Below, in pieces: positions 1-11,002 of a DNA stretch of 64,000 bases. The DNA comes from Ooceraea biroi (Eukaryota > Arthropoda > Insecta > Hymenoptera > Formicidae). The notes beneath the pieces were generated by a model. It was given only the letters and a program-made list of their open reading frames with translations. It searched no databases and was not told the DNA's origin. The stretch spans positions 930,001 through 994,000 of the forward strand of contig NC_039513.1 of the NCBI RefSeq assembly GCF_003672135.1, written 5' to 3'. Numbering within the stretch: position 1 is the first letter of the stretch; each line of letters opens with the position of its first letter. The translations under genes were made by a program, and so were the position numbers.

Positions 1-2
1 TA

Positions 3-1750
3 TATTAATCTTTATTAAGTCAGCAATAACAAAGTACACACTTTTCTACCAAAAGTTGAAAAAATTTGTGAGCCGCTGGCGTTAGTTTTATCCAATGCGT
101 ACCACGTGGAGGTCGCACGGTCGGATTTACGCTTCGTTTTGTGTGTGGTGTATGTGTGTGCGTGCGTGTATGTGAGCGCTCACGGATTGCACGCAACTGG
201 TGGAACGTCTTGCCGCTAGGCGGCGACAAGACGTAAGACGTTTCTCGTAAGTGAAAGAGTTCAGCTACATTACTTAAGATCGCGCATTCGTACTCACATG
301 TGCTTATACTTACATACGCATACGTATACTGAGCTGTTCGGAGTTATTCTATTGGCGATTTTTGATACTGTCTGATATATCACCAGTTAAGGTTTTTACT
401 TATTCCTTTACTTATTTTTACATTTCTTCTTTTCTTTTATCTATTCTGTTTTCTCCTCCTTCCGTTTTCTGCTCGTTGTTCTTTTACGATGCCTATGCGT
501 CATTTATCTGAGACAGATTTTACTCGTATTGTGACTCTCCTACAGGAGAATCACAGTCAACGGTACGTTGCCAACCAGTTTGGAGTAAGTCCGTCCGTCA
601 TTAATCGGATTTATTCCCGGTTTCGAGAGACTGGCTCATACCATAGACGGCCGGGTCAGGGCCGTTCTCGTGAAACAAGCGCTCGGGAAGATCGAATGAT
701 CGTCTAGCAAGTTACAAAGAATCGCTTTGTATGCGCATGTAGAATTGCCGGCGATATTAATTATAGTCGACAGCATCCGATCTCGGCTTCAACGATAAGA
801 AATCGTTTGAGAGAAGCGGGATTGCACGCTCGTCGACCAGTGCAAGTTCCATACCTTACCCATCGTCATCGTCGTCTACGAATACATTATGCTCATTCTT
901 TAGTCAGTAGGCGACCTAGGCAATGGAATTCTGTACTGTTTACGGATGAGTCTAGATTTTGCCTTTTTGGCAATGACAGACGAGCCCGAGTTTGGCGACG
1001 TCAAGGAGAACGCTATTCCGAAAACTGCAACAGACCGGTTCGAGCTTTTCATGGTGGTTCCGTAATGGTATGGGCAGAAATATCTCGATTTTCATGAACA
1101 CCTCTTGTAATTATCCCTCCACCAGGATTAACTTCTAGACGATATGTTCATGAAATACTAGAGCCATATGTTCTACCAATTAGAAATCGCATTGGTCAAC
1201 GGTTTCGCCTAGTGCATGACAACGCACGACCGCACACTGCTCGTTACACCCAACAGTTTCTGAGAAACCATCAAATCGATACATTATTGCATCCGCCAAT
1301 GAGTCCCGATTTGAATCCAATCGAGCATGTTTGGGATATGTTAGAGCGCCAAGTACGCGAAAACTATCCCAACATCGTCGATTTGGCTTCGCTTGTCACA
1401 GTTCTTTGCCGAACTTGGCAGCGAATCCCTCAAAGAGCAATACGTCGTTGCATCAATATGTGAAATCGATTGCGAGCAGTCATTTTGAATAGAGGCGGAA
1501 ATACACGTTTTAAATTCTTTTTAGCGTTAAGCACTCCATCTTGCATTAATCACTAAACACTCCACATAATACATACGCACACACACGCACGCACACACAT
1601 ACACTCACACACAAAACGAAGCGTAAATCCGACCGTGCGACCTCCACGTGGTACGCATTGGATAAAACTAACGCCAGCGGCTCACAAATTTTTTCAACTT
1701 TTGGTAGAAAAGTGTGTACTTTGTTATTGCTGACTTAATAAAGATTAATA
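3..1750 (+). mobile_element. Tc1-like DNA transposon, copy A
   Basis: The element starts TATTAATCTTTATTAAG and ends with its reverse complement. A TA dinucleotide flanks each side (1-2 and 1751-1752), as expected for Tc1/mariner target duplication. The terminal inverted repeats are about 150 bp each and run inward into GT/CA-rich stretches. One transposase reading frame lies between them. A near-identical inverted copy lies at 3282-5021. The left end coincides with the window edge, so the flanking host sequence there is not visible. Confidence 0.93.
489..1463 (+). pseudogene. Tc1-family transposase, inactivated (copy A)
   Basis: This frame would encode a cut-and-paste transposase that binds the terminal repeats and inserts at TA. 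The N-terminal part looks like a paired helix-turn-helix domain (about residues 5-70, including a GRSRETS stretch). The catalytic triad is visible as FTDESRF, VHDNARPH and SPDLNPIEH; I count 34 residues between the second D and the E, so DD34E. The frame is broken by TAG at about 704, where copy B has TGG (Trp), and by TGA at about 1095 after ISRFS. The C-terminal segment 1212-1463 remains open to the natural stop. Flanking TIRs are present, so the DNA could still be moved by another transposase; that is inference. Confidence 0.92.
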
Positions 1751-1752
1751 TA

Positions 1753-3279
1753 GTGCGCTCGAAATCAATTTTTTAACATTAATTAACATTATTTTCCATT
1801 TTATCTTACTGAAATTTAGCAATTTCTTAGTTTTGTCCCATAAAACCACAGTGGCCACCATGAAAAAAATCTTATAGCTATTCGGCAAAGTTTTGTCAAA
1901 TTCATGGTATTGAAAAGTATAAAAAAATGTGAAGAACAAATTTTTTTGTCATTCTGTACGATTGTTTTTAAGGTCAAAATGACAAAGTGAAAAATCATTC
2001 ATTTTTACGTTATATTCATCCATTTTCAGCATGGTTACATGTTTTCGAAAAAATTTGGGCAAGTATACCGTTCAATAGAGCAAAGTTTCAGCTTTAAGAA
2101 TCCGTTTTTTAAATTGCTGTGCGATGATTTTTACCGGAGTTATGAGCAATCAAAGTAAACAATGCCAATTTTTATTTAATCGGCGATAACTCAGTAACAA
2201 AAACTCGTAGAAAAATTAAAAAAAAGTGTTTTGTAGGGAAAACTTCATTCTTTTACAATAAAAAGTCGAGAATTTTCGTAGAATTTTTTTGATACGTGAC
2301 AGACCTTCAAAGTGAAAAGAAAATTTCTTATTTTGTCCAGTTCGCAGTTTTTTGTATGTAAAAATTACCAAACGTCACAGACATTTAAACTCATGGCAAC
2401 CGTTCGAAAGTAGAAGTTTCAAGCTTTAAAATCCTTTTTTTTAATTTAAATTTCGATCATTTTTAACAAAGTTACAGCTGCTTGAAGTTTGCCTATTTTT
2501 TAAGAAAAGTTTGGTGTTCCTCTAATTTTTGTGAGTAGTTCGCCTCTAGGCAAACTTCAAGCAGCTGTAACTTTGTTAAAAATGAACGAAATTTAAATTT
2601 AAAAAAAGGATTTTAAAGCTTGAAACTTCTACTATCGAACGGTTGCCATGAGCTTAAATTTCTGTGACGTTTGGCAATTTTTACATACAAAAAACTGCGA
2701 ACTGGACAAAATAAGAAATTTCTTTTCACTTGAAGGTCTGTCACGTATCAAAAACAATCTGCGAAAATTCTCGACTTTTTATTCTAAAAGATTGAAGTTT
2801 TCCCTACAAAACACTTTTTAAAATTTTTCTACGAGTTTTTGTTACTGAGTTATCGCCGATTACATAAAAATTGGCATTGTTTGCTTTGATTGCTCATAAC
2901 TCCGGTAAAAATTATCGCACAGCAATTTAAAAAACGGATTCTTAAAGCTGAAACTTTGCTCTATTGAACGGTATACTTGCCCAATTTTTTCGAAAACATG
3001 TAACCATGCTGAAAATGGATGAATATAACGTAAAAATGAATGATTTTTCACTTTGTCATTTTGACCTTAAAAACAATCGTACAGAATGACAAAAAAATTG
3101 TTCTTCACATTTTTTTATACTTTTCAATACCATGAATTTGACAAAATTTGCCGAATAGCTATAAGATTTTTTTCATGGTGGCCACTGTGGTTTTATGGGA
3201 CAAAACTAAGAAATTGCTAATTTCAGTAAGATAAAATGGAAAATAATGTTAATTATGTTAAAATTGATTTCTAGCGCAC
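1753..3279. repeat. Long palindromic (foldback) element, first full copy
   Basis: The left arm (1753 to about 2491) is repeated in inverted orientation at about 2553-3279, with a spacer of some 60 bp centred near 2520. The outer ends read GTGCGCTCGAAATC and GATTTCTAGCGCAC. TA lies outside each end. Short open frames in it are mirror images of each other and not genes. I read it as a non-coding hairpin or MITE-like element of the Tc1/mariner type, flanked by the two inverted Tc1 copies. Confidence 0.88.
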
Positions 3280-3281
3280 TA

Positions 3282-5021
3282 TATTAATCTTTATTAAGTC
3301 AGCAATAACAAAGTACACACTTTTCTACCAAAAGTTGAAAAAATTTGTGAGCCGCGGCGTTAGTTTTATCCAAGCGTACCACGTGAAGGTCGCACGGTCG
3401 GATTTACGCTTCGTTTGTGTGTGTATGTGTGTGGTGCGTGTGTGTGCGTATGTATTATGTGGAGTGTATTAGTGATTAATGCAAGATGGAGTGCTTAACG
3501 CTAAAAAGAATTTAAAACGTGTATTTCCGCCTCTATTCAAAATGACTGCTCGCAATCGATTTCACATATTGATGCAACGACGTATTGCTCTTTGAGGGAT
3601 TCGCTGCCAAGTTCGGCAAAGAACTGTGACAAGCGAAGCCAAATCGACGATGTTGGGATAGTTTTCGCGTACTTGGCGCTCTAACATATCCCACACATGC
3701 TCGATTGGATTCAAATCGGACTCATTGGCGGATGCAATAATGTATCGATTTGATGGTTTCTCAGAAACTGTTGGTGTAACGAGCAGTGTGCGGTCGTGCG
3801 TTGTCATGCACTAGGCGAAACCGTTGACCAATTCGATTTCTAATTGGTAGAACATATGGCTCTAGTATTTCATGAACATATCGTCTAGAAGTTAATCCTG
3901 GTGGAGGGATAATTACAAGAGGTGTTCATGAAAATCGAGATATTTCTGCCCATACCATTACGGAACCACCATGAAAAGCTCGAACCGGTCTGTTGCAGTT
4001 TTCGGAATAGCGTTCTCCTTGACGTCGCCAAACTCGGGCTCGTCTGTCATTGCCAAAAAGGCAAAATCTAGACTCATCCGTAAACAGTACAGAATTCCAT
4101 TGCCTAGGTCGCCTACTGACTAAAGAATGAGCATAATGTATTCGTAGACGACGATGACGATGGGTAAGGTATGGAACTTGCACTGGTCGACGAGCGTGCA
4201 ATCCCGCTTCTCTCAAACGATTTCTTATCGTTGAAGCCGAGATCGGATGCTGTCGACTATAATTAATATCGCCGGCAATTCTACATGCGCATACAAAGCG
4301 ATTCTTTGTAACTTGCCAGACGATCATTCGATCTTCCCGAGCGCTTGTTTCACGAGAACGGCCCTGACCCGGCCGTCTGTGGTATGAGCCAGTCTCTCGA
4401 AACCGGGAATAAATCCGATTAATGACGGACGGACTTACTCCAAACTGGTTGGCAACGTACCGTTGACTGTGATTCTCCTGTAGGAGAGTCACAATACGAG
4501 TAAAATCTGTCTCAGATAAATGACGCATAGGCATCGTAAAAGAACAACGAGCAGAAAACGGAAGGAGGAGAAAACAGAATAGATAAAAGAAAAGAAGAAA
4601 TGTAAAAATAAGTAAAGGAATAAGTAAAAACCTTAACTGGTGATATATCAGACAGTATCAAAAATCGCCAATAGAATAACTCCGAACAGCTCAGTATACG
4701 TATGCGTATGTAAGTATAAGCACATGTGAGTACGAATGCGCGATCTTAAGTAATGTAGCTGAACTCTTTCACTTACGAGAAACGTCTTACGTCTTGTCGC
4801 CGCCTAGCGGCAAGACGTTCCACCAGTTGCGTGCAATCCGTGAGCGCTCACATACACGCACGCACACACATACACTCACACACAAAACGAAGCGTAAATC
4901 CGACCGTGCGACCTCCACGTGGTACGCATTGGATAAAACTAACGCCAGCGGCTCACAAATTTTTTCAACTTTTGGTAGAAAAGTGTGTACTTTGTTATTG
5001 CTGACTTAATAAAGATTAATA
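3282..5021 (-). mobile_element. Tc1-like DNA transposon, copy B (inverted)
   Basis: This is a second copy of the element at 3-1750, in the opposite orientation, with the same TATTAATC ends and TA on both sides (3280-3281 and 5022-5023). It is about 1740 bp long. The flanking sequence just outside both TAs is the palindromic element (GCGCAC on the left, GTGCGC on the right), so it was inserted exactly at the TA of a GCGCACTAGTGCGC palindrome. Confidence 0.93.
3562..4534 (-). pseudogene. Tc1-family transposase, inactivated (copy B)
   Basis: Same protein as copy A, with a 202-residue open N-terminal part (3926-4534) covering the helix-turn-helix region and first catalytic Asp (FTDESRF). Unlike copy A it has Trp at the position of copy A's TAG. 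It shares the TGA after ISRFS with copy A. It has a further one-base deletion near 3770 (CACCAAC against CACCCAAC in copy A) that shifts the frame before the SPDLNPIEH block. The DD34E signature is otherwise readable. The shared TGA means either that both copies descend from an already defective source, or that the stop is tolerated. Confidence 0.92.
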
Positions 5022-5023
5022 TA

Positions 5024-5815
5024 GTGCGCTCGAAATCAATTTTTTAACATTAATTAACATTATTTTCCATTGTATGTATCTTACTGAAAGTTAGCAATTT
5101 CTTAGTTTTGTCCCATAAAACCACAGTGGCCACCATGAAAAAAATCTTATAGCTATTCGGCAAAGTTTTGTCAAATTCATGGTATTGAAAAGTATAAAAA
5201 AATGTGAAGAACAAATTTTTTTGTCATTCTGTACGATTGTTTTTAAGGGCAAAATGACAAAGTGAAAAATCATTCATTTTTACGTTATATTCATCCATTT
5301 TCAGCATGGTTACATGTTTTCGAAAAAATTAGGGCAAGTATACCGTTCAATAGAGCAAAGTTTCAGCTTTAAGAATCCGTTTTTTAAATTGCTGTGCGAT
5401 GATTTTTACCGGAGTTATGAGCAATCAAAGTAAGCAATGCCAATTTTTATTTAATCGGCGATAACTCAGTAACAAAAACTCGTAGAAAAATTTAAAAAAA
5501 GCGTTTTGTAGGGAAAACTGCAATCTTTTACAATAAAAAGTCGAGAATTTTCGCAGAATTGTTTTTTGATACGTGACAGACCTTCAACGTGAAAAGAAAA
5601 TTTCTTATTTTGTCCAGTTCGCAGTGTTTTGTATGTAAAAATTACCAAACGTCACAGAAATTTAAACTCATGACAACCGTTCGAAAGTAGAAGTTTCAAG
5701 CTTTAAAATCCTTTTTTTAAATTTAAATTTCGTTCATTTTTAACAAAGCTACAGCTGCTTGAAGTTTGCCTATTTTTTAAGGAAAGTTTGGTGTTCCTCT
5801 CATTTTTGTGAGTAG
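5024..5815. repeat. Half copy of the palindromic element (one arm)
   Basis: From GTGCGCTCGAAATC onward this repeats 1753 to about 2535 in the same orientation, with scattered substitutions. It ends at TTTTTGTGAGTAGTG, where it runs into a (TA)n microsatellite at about 5818-5836. The inverted second arm is missing here. Together with 1753-3279 it shows that copy B sits between two arms of the same family. Confidence 0.88.
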
Positions 5816-5847
5816 TGTATATATATATATATATATGTGCAAATATA

Positions 5848-6425
5848 CAGGGTGGCCCATTTTAATTTATACAGTCGATTTTTTAAAAAACTAAAAGAGA
5901 TACGAAAAAATGTTTTAGACAGACATGTCACGATTTCGAGGGGGACATAAGATGATACCATTGGTTTGACCTTGAATAGTCGTTTGAAGGTCACGCGAAG
6001 ATCACCTTCAATTTCTTAAATTGAAACCCCAACTTTTTTTTGCAGATTCTTATTCTCCATCGAAAAGTAAGTAACTTTTGTCTGAAACATTTTTCCGAAA
6101 AATGTCATCTTATGTCTTTAAAATGATCTTCAAGATGAGTTTTGAGGACATTTTAAGGACATAAGATGACATTTTTCGAAAAAATGTTTCAGACAAAAGT
6201 TACTTACTTTTCGATGGAGAATAAGAATCTGCAAAAAAAGTTGGGGTTTCAATTTAAGAAATTGAAGGTGATCTTCGCGTGACCTTGAAACGACTATTCA
6301 AGGTCAAACCAATGGTATCATCTTCTGTCCCCCTCGAAATCGTGACATGTCTGTCTGAAACATTTTTTCGTATCTCTTTTAGTTTTTTAAAGAATCGACT
6401 GTATAAATTAAAATGGGCCACCCAG
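5848..6425. mobile_element. Hairpin MITE with CAGGGTGGCCCA ends
   Basis: The two halves are near-perfect inverted copies centred at about 6135. The left end reads CAGGGTGGCCCATTTTAA and the right end is its complement with a small deletion (GGGCCACCCAG). A TA pair precedes it at 5846-5847. It has no coding potential beyond mirror frames. CAGGGTG-type ends are typical of mariner-related MITEs in insects. A diverged relative occurs at about 16108-16436. Confidence 0.9.
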
Positions 6426-6549
6426 TATATATATATATATTATATACATATGACAAATAAAAATATTTTATTCATTATTACTATCCATTATTACGATAAC
6501 ATAATCCTTGATATTATACATAAATACATTTAAGATAAACCCGATGTAA

Positions 6550-7265
6550 CGCCAGGAAGAAACCAAATAATCAATAATTATCACGACCAAACTGGCAGTT
6601 TATTGGAGGAAAACGCACAACGTTTCGATTGCAATTTCGATCCTTATCAAGTGCAAATACAATGTAAAATCTCTTTCTACAACAAACATGTAACAAACAT
6701 ATAATATAATGGTAGTAAACTTGAATAAAAGGAAAAATATAATTACAATTGAACAACTTACTGCCGAAAAGAAATTCAAAAGACGAGGTGAAAGACACGG
6801 AGAACTTGTAGAGACCACATCCGTGATGTGTGGAAAGTCACAAACAAGTGACACCAAGTACAAAACAAGTTACATATTTGCCAGAACGGTATCATAAATG
6901 CAAGACAGGTTTTCAATGTCCGTCTGAAGATTGATCGCATTGTTGTGTCTTCTAATGAAAACCATTTCAGCGATCTCCCTCTTTCTTCGCTTATGTTCAC
7001 AATGCAAAATGTTAACATTGGTCCAATCGAATTTGTGATCGTTATGCGTTCTGTGCTTGCTGACAACAGACCAAGAACTTTCTTCCTTACGTATGTCTAA
7101 TTGATGTTCTCTGATTCTAGTGTTTAAATGTCGCTTGGTCTGGCCTATGTAGCAAGCATCGCAATCCATACATTCAATTTGGTATACGACCTCTGTTTTT
7201 TCACCTTTGGGAACCTTGTCTTTACTTAACTTAACAAGTGAATCTAGCTTTTTATAATTTTTGTA
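6550..7265 (-). pseudogene. Penelope-like element fragment: GIY-YIG endonuclease and 3' UTR, inverted
   Basis: Read on the minus strand, 7240 to 6870 encodes a GIY-YIG nuclease domain with ACYIGQTKRHLNTRIREH and HCEHKRRKREIAE. This is the class of endonuclease that Penelope-like retroelements carry after their reverse transcriptase. The frame is open for about 100 residues, ends at TAA after CIYDTVLANM, and is followed by about 320 bp of 3' untranslated sequence to about 6550. The fragment lies head to head with the plus-strand RT that starts near 7430. Inverted 5'-truncated copies next to a main copy are a known Penelope habit. A homologous domain lies at 13549-14010 on the plus strand. Confidence 0.88.
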
Positions 7266-7429
7266 ATGAATTAGTTATATGGAAGCGGATCTCACTGATC
7301 ACTTCATCTGATATACGTAAGTTGCTACCCTAGAAGTTCTTAACCATATCTAATACTAAGTTCAAACGATCGCTTTTATTATTTTTGTCGAAAGGTCGAA
7401 AGGATAGTTGAGAGTTTGTCGAGAAAGTT

Positions 7430-8239
7430 CGCAACTTACAGATAGACAACAGCGAACTATTGGTTTCTCTCGATGTAGTTTCGCTTTTCACCAACATACC
7501 GAAAGAATTGGTTAAAAAAGGCATAAAGAACAGATGGCAATTTATTTCTGCTACCACTAAGCTGAACTTGGATCAGTTTCTATATGGTATTAATTTAATT
7601 ATGGAGTCAATCACGTCGTTCACTTTCGATGGAAAATTTTACGACTAGATTTTCGGTACTCCCATGAGTTCCCCTCTTTCTCCGGTGTTGGCTGACATCG
7701 TATTGGATGACATAGAGATTTCTTATTTCAAGAACTTAGATTTCGAGATTAAAACGTTTTACAGATATGTGGACGACGTTTTCACTGTTTTACCGGCTGA
7801 CAAGATTTCTTATGTTCTTGATCTTTTCAACAGCTATCACCCGAGACTGAGTTTTACAACTGAATTAGAAGCTGATTGCTCTCTCAGTTTCTTGGACACC
7901 ACTGTCATTAGCGTCGACGAGGGCCGCCTGACCACTAATTGGTATCGCAAACCTTGCTTCTCGGGCCGATACACTAATTATTTCGCGAACAACTCGTGGT
8001 CACATAAGATTAGTGTTGTCACTGGTTTAATAGATCGGGCCATTTTACTGTTAGACGGGAGATTCCATGAGGACAATATAAAAATAGTCAAATCTATGTT
8101 GTCAGATAATTGTTATCCACTCGACTTTATCAACAAACATGTAAATAATAGACTGAACACACTTAGGCGTAGGGGTTGTTTTAGGAATGACAACACAGCG
8201 GAACGTAGTAATTGTAACAATGACTCCGAAAGGACTGAC
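7430..8239 (+). pseudogene. Penelope-like element reverse transcriptase (C-terminal part)
   Basis: The plus strand reads VSLDVVSLFTNIP, then GTPMSSPLSPVLADI and FYRYVDDVFTVL, then SFLDTTV and NWYRKPCFSGRYTNYF. These are RT blocks of Penelope-like elements, with YVDD as the catalytic motif. The thumb and linker region continues to about 8239. A TAG at about 7646 interrupts the frame just before the GTPM block, and the N-terminal RT part upstream of about 7300 is missing or unreadable. The reading continues, after removal of two nested insertions, into the GIY-YIG frame at 13531. The element is decayed. Confidence 0.9.
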
Positions 8240-8252
8240 AATAATAACAAAA
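8240..8252 (+). repeat. 13-bp target duplication, left copy (outer insertion)
   Basis: AATAATAACAAAA occurs here and again at 13531-13543. The Penelope reading frame enters the first copy (NNNK) and leaves from the second copy in the same frame (NNNKSF then VCIPYIQG). This shows that everything between the two copies was inserted. Confidence 0.85.
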
Positions 8253-8766
8253 CCTTCTAGTATGTATTACGGGTTAATGCTTCCAAACGTTTTTATTAAT
8301 TATCCACTAACAGTATTGCGTTTCCAATTGATGACTTTATAATAATTGTACAGTTGGACTTCTGTGGTAGGGTCGTTGGAGTACAGATTGAAAAGTGAGA
8401 CGGGAGAGATAAAGAGAGATTTGTGAGGAAAGTGGATAGAGGAGAGAGAAGAGAGATAGGGGTTGAGAGAGAGGAGGTAGGGAGAAGGAGTGGCAAGTGG
8501 AGGTGAGAAGGGGGAGGGTGGAGTGAAGGAGAAATCAAGGGTGAAAGAAAGTGAAGGAAGGAGAGGTTAGAGAGATAGGAGACAAAAGTCATAGAGTGAG
8601 AGAAAAGGAGAGGTAACAAGTAAGAAGTAGTTAGTGGGAATTGGTAAGTGGTGACATCTCTGGGGAGAGGGGCGAAGGTGAGAGGTGACGATAGGTGGCG
8701 ACAGGGAGTAGAGGAAAGGAACTGATAGAAGGTTATTTGTAAGAAGAAAATAGAATAGAGGAAAGG

Positions 8767-9872
8767 ATGGAGGAGATAAAGAAAGGAGGAGTGGGAAGGG
8801 TAGGAAAAACGGAGACGAAAGTAAGAGAGAGAAGTATGAGTATAGGCAGCACGGGAAGTATAGAGGAATTTTTAAAGAGAAAGAGGGGCGATAAGGGGGA
8901 GGGAGAGGAAAAGAGGTTGACAGATGAAATTTTTAAAAGGAGTAGGTTGACGGAAAGATCGCCGGAGGGGAAAAACGTAATGGTGGTATTAAATAAAATA
9001 TTGGAGGAGATAAGGGAGTTAAGGAGAGAGCAGAGAGAACAGAGGGAGGAGAGTAGAAAGGAGAGGAAAGTAATTAGAGAGGAGATAAGAAAGATGAGAG
9101 TTGAATGGGAGGAGAGGGAGGAGAGAGAGAAAAAAAAAGGGAGGGTTTGAGGAGAAGAGTAGAGAAGTTGGAGAGGAAAGGGGAGAAGGAAAGTGAGGGG
9201 GAGGGGATGGAAGAAGGTAGAAAAGTAGTAGAGAGGAAAGTTAGAGAGTTAGAAAGATGGAGGGAGATAGAGGAAAGGGAGAGAAGAAAGAGACATGTAA
9301 TAGTGAAGGGGGTGGAAGTACAAGGAGAAGGGATAGAGGGAGCAGTGAGAAGAATCTGGAAAGAAATAGGAGCGGAGGCAGAGATAGAGGAAACGAGGGA
9401 AATAGGAAAGAAAAGTGAGAGAGGAAGGAAGATGATACTGGTAAAGCTGAAGGGTAGGGAAGGAAAGAGGGAGAAGATGAGCAAAAAAAGGGCGCTGAGA
9501 GGAAGGATGGAAAGGATAGAGGATGATCTGACGATGAAGGAGAGGAGAATGCAATGGAGGCTGGAGAGGAGGAACAAGAGAGAAGTATGGGTAAAGTATG
9601 CGAGGATATGGATAGAAGGGAAGTGGTGGAGTTGGGATGAGGAGAGGGAGGTGTTGGTGGATAGGGAGGGAAGAGAGAGGGGGAAGGAGAAGGAAGAGAG
9701 GAGGGGAAGGGTGGTGGGAGAAGAGAGGGAAGGGAATGGGATTGAAGAGGTAGAAAATAGAGGTGGAGGGAAGAGGAAGGGAGAGAGAGAGGGAGGGGGG
9801 AGAGAGAAGGATAAGAGTGGGGTGTGTGAGGGAAGGGGGGAAAAGAAGAGAGGCTTAAAGGTGGGGTTCTGA
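8767..9872 (+). pseudogene. LINE ORF1-like region, highly charged coiled coil
   Basis: The frame opens at 8767 and reads to 9150, with a frame change near 9110 into the frame ending at 9872. The product is dominated by Glu, Arg, Lys and Gly, with heptad-like runs (LEEIRELRREQ, KVRELERWREIEERERR) that predict coiled coil. A segment at about 9290-9560 reads KRHVIVKGVEV and then LVKLKGREGK. This resembles the RNA-recognition-like part of LINE ORF1 proteins, as inference. The TGA at 9870-9872 falls where the endonuclease begins (GF-stop-NVAG) and looks like a mutated Trp codon, so ORF1 and ORF2 may have been one reading frame. Confidence 0.7.
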
Positions 9873-9875
9873 AAT

Positions 9876-10885
9876 GTGGCGGGGGTGAAGGGAAAAGATG
9901 AGGGTTTTTGGGAAAGGATAAAGGAATGGGATGTGATAGGTTTGGTGGAAACATTGTTGGTAGAGGAGGAATGGGGGAAGATAAGGAACAAAGTACCAAT
10001 GGAATTTGACTGGAGGGTACAGATGGCAAAGAAAGAAGGAAAAAGGGGAAGAGCAAAGGAGGGAATAATGATGGGAGTGAGAAAAGGTTTAGAAGGTGAG
10101 GAAGAGGAGGTAGGGGAGGAGAGATTAATATTGAGGGAGGTGAAATGGGAAGGGGAGAAATGGAAAATGGGACAGTATATATAAGGGAAAAAGTAGAGGA
10201 GATGTTGAAGACAATAGGAAGGATAAGGGAAGGAAGGGAGAGAGAGGAGGGATGGATAGTAGGAGGCGACTACAATGCAAGGACGGGAGAGAGAGGAGTG
10301 ATGGAAGAGGGGTGGGATGGAGTGGAGAGGAGATCGAAAGACAAGATAATGAACAAACAAGGAGAGGAGATGATAAAGTGGATAGAGGAAGAAGGATGGG
10401 GGATAATGAATGAGGCAAAAGAAGGAGATGAAGAGGATGAGATGACGTTTACGGGGGGAAGGGGGGAGACGGTGATTGATTACATAATAGGGGATATGAA
10501 AGCGTGGGAGAGAGTGGTGAGAATGGAAGTGGGAGGAGAAGTTGATTCGGATCACCAATCGGTATCGGTATGGATAGATAGGGATGAGGAAGAGAGGGAG
10601 GGAAGGGAGAAGAAGGAGGAAGTGAAATGAGTAGAGGGGGTGGATTGGATGAGAGATGCTGGAGAGGAATTTAGGAAGAGAACGGAGGAATTTAAAGTTG
10701 GAAATGGAAGGGTAGATGAAATGCTGGAGGAAGTAATAGAAAGGGTGAATAGGGAGGTAAGAAGGAAGAAAAGGAGGGTGGGAGGAGGTAGGAAGAAGGG
10801 ATGGTGGAATGGGGAGTGTAGAAGGAAGAAGAAGGAGGTGGAAGGATTACTAAGAGAGTGGAAACGAGGCAAGAAAAGTAAATAG
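9876..10885 (+). pseudogene. LINE AP-like endonuclease domain
   Basis: The visible blocks of the exonuclease/endonuclease/phosphatase fold are NVAG, then WDVIGLVETL (catalytic Glu), GGDYNARTGERG (Asp and Asn of the GDxN motif), and VDSDHQSVSVWI (the C-terminal SDH). The domain nicks target DNA for target-primed reverse transcription. A frame change occurs at about 10160. In-frame stops follow at 10628-10630 and 10883-10885. The downstream stretch 10640-10990 is again strongly basic and links to the RT. Confidence 0.85.
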
Positions 10886-11002
10886 GAATATATTAAAGGA
10901 AAGAAGGAGTATAAAGAGCTGTGTTGTAGGAAAAAGGAGGAAGAAAAGGAAGAACTCTTAGAGGAAGCAAGAAAGGTTAGAACGCAGAAGCAGGTATGGG
11001 AG

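Noticed and set aside
9074..10558. 494-codon open frame on the minus strand, rich in Ser, Leu and Pro
   Set aside because: It is the antisense of the purine-rich LINE. Absence of stops follows from base composition, and the plus strand has real endonuclease and RT motifs.
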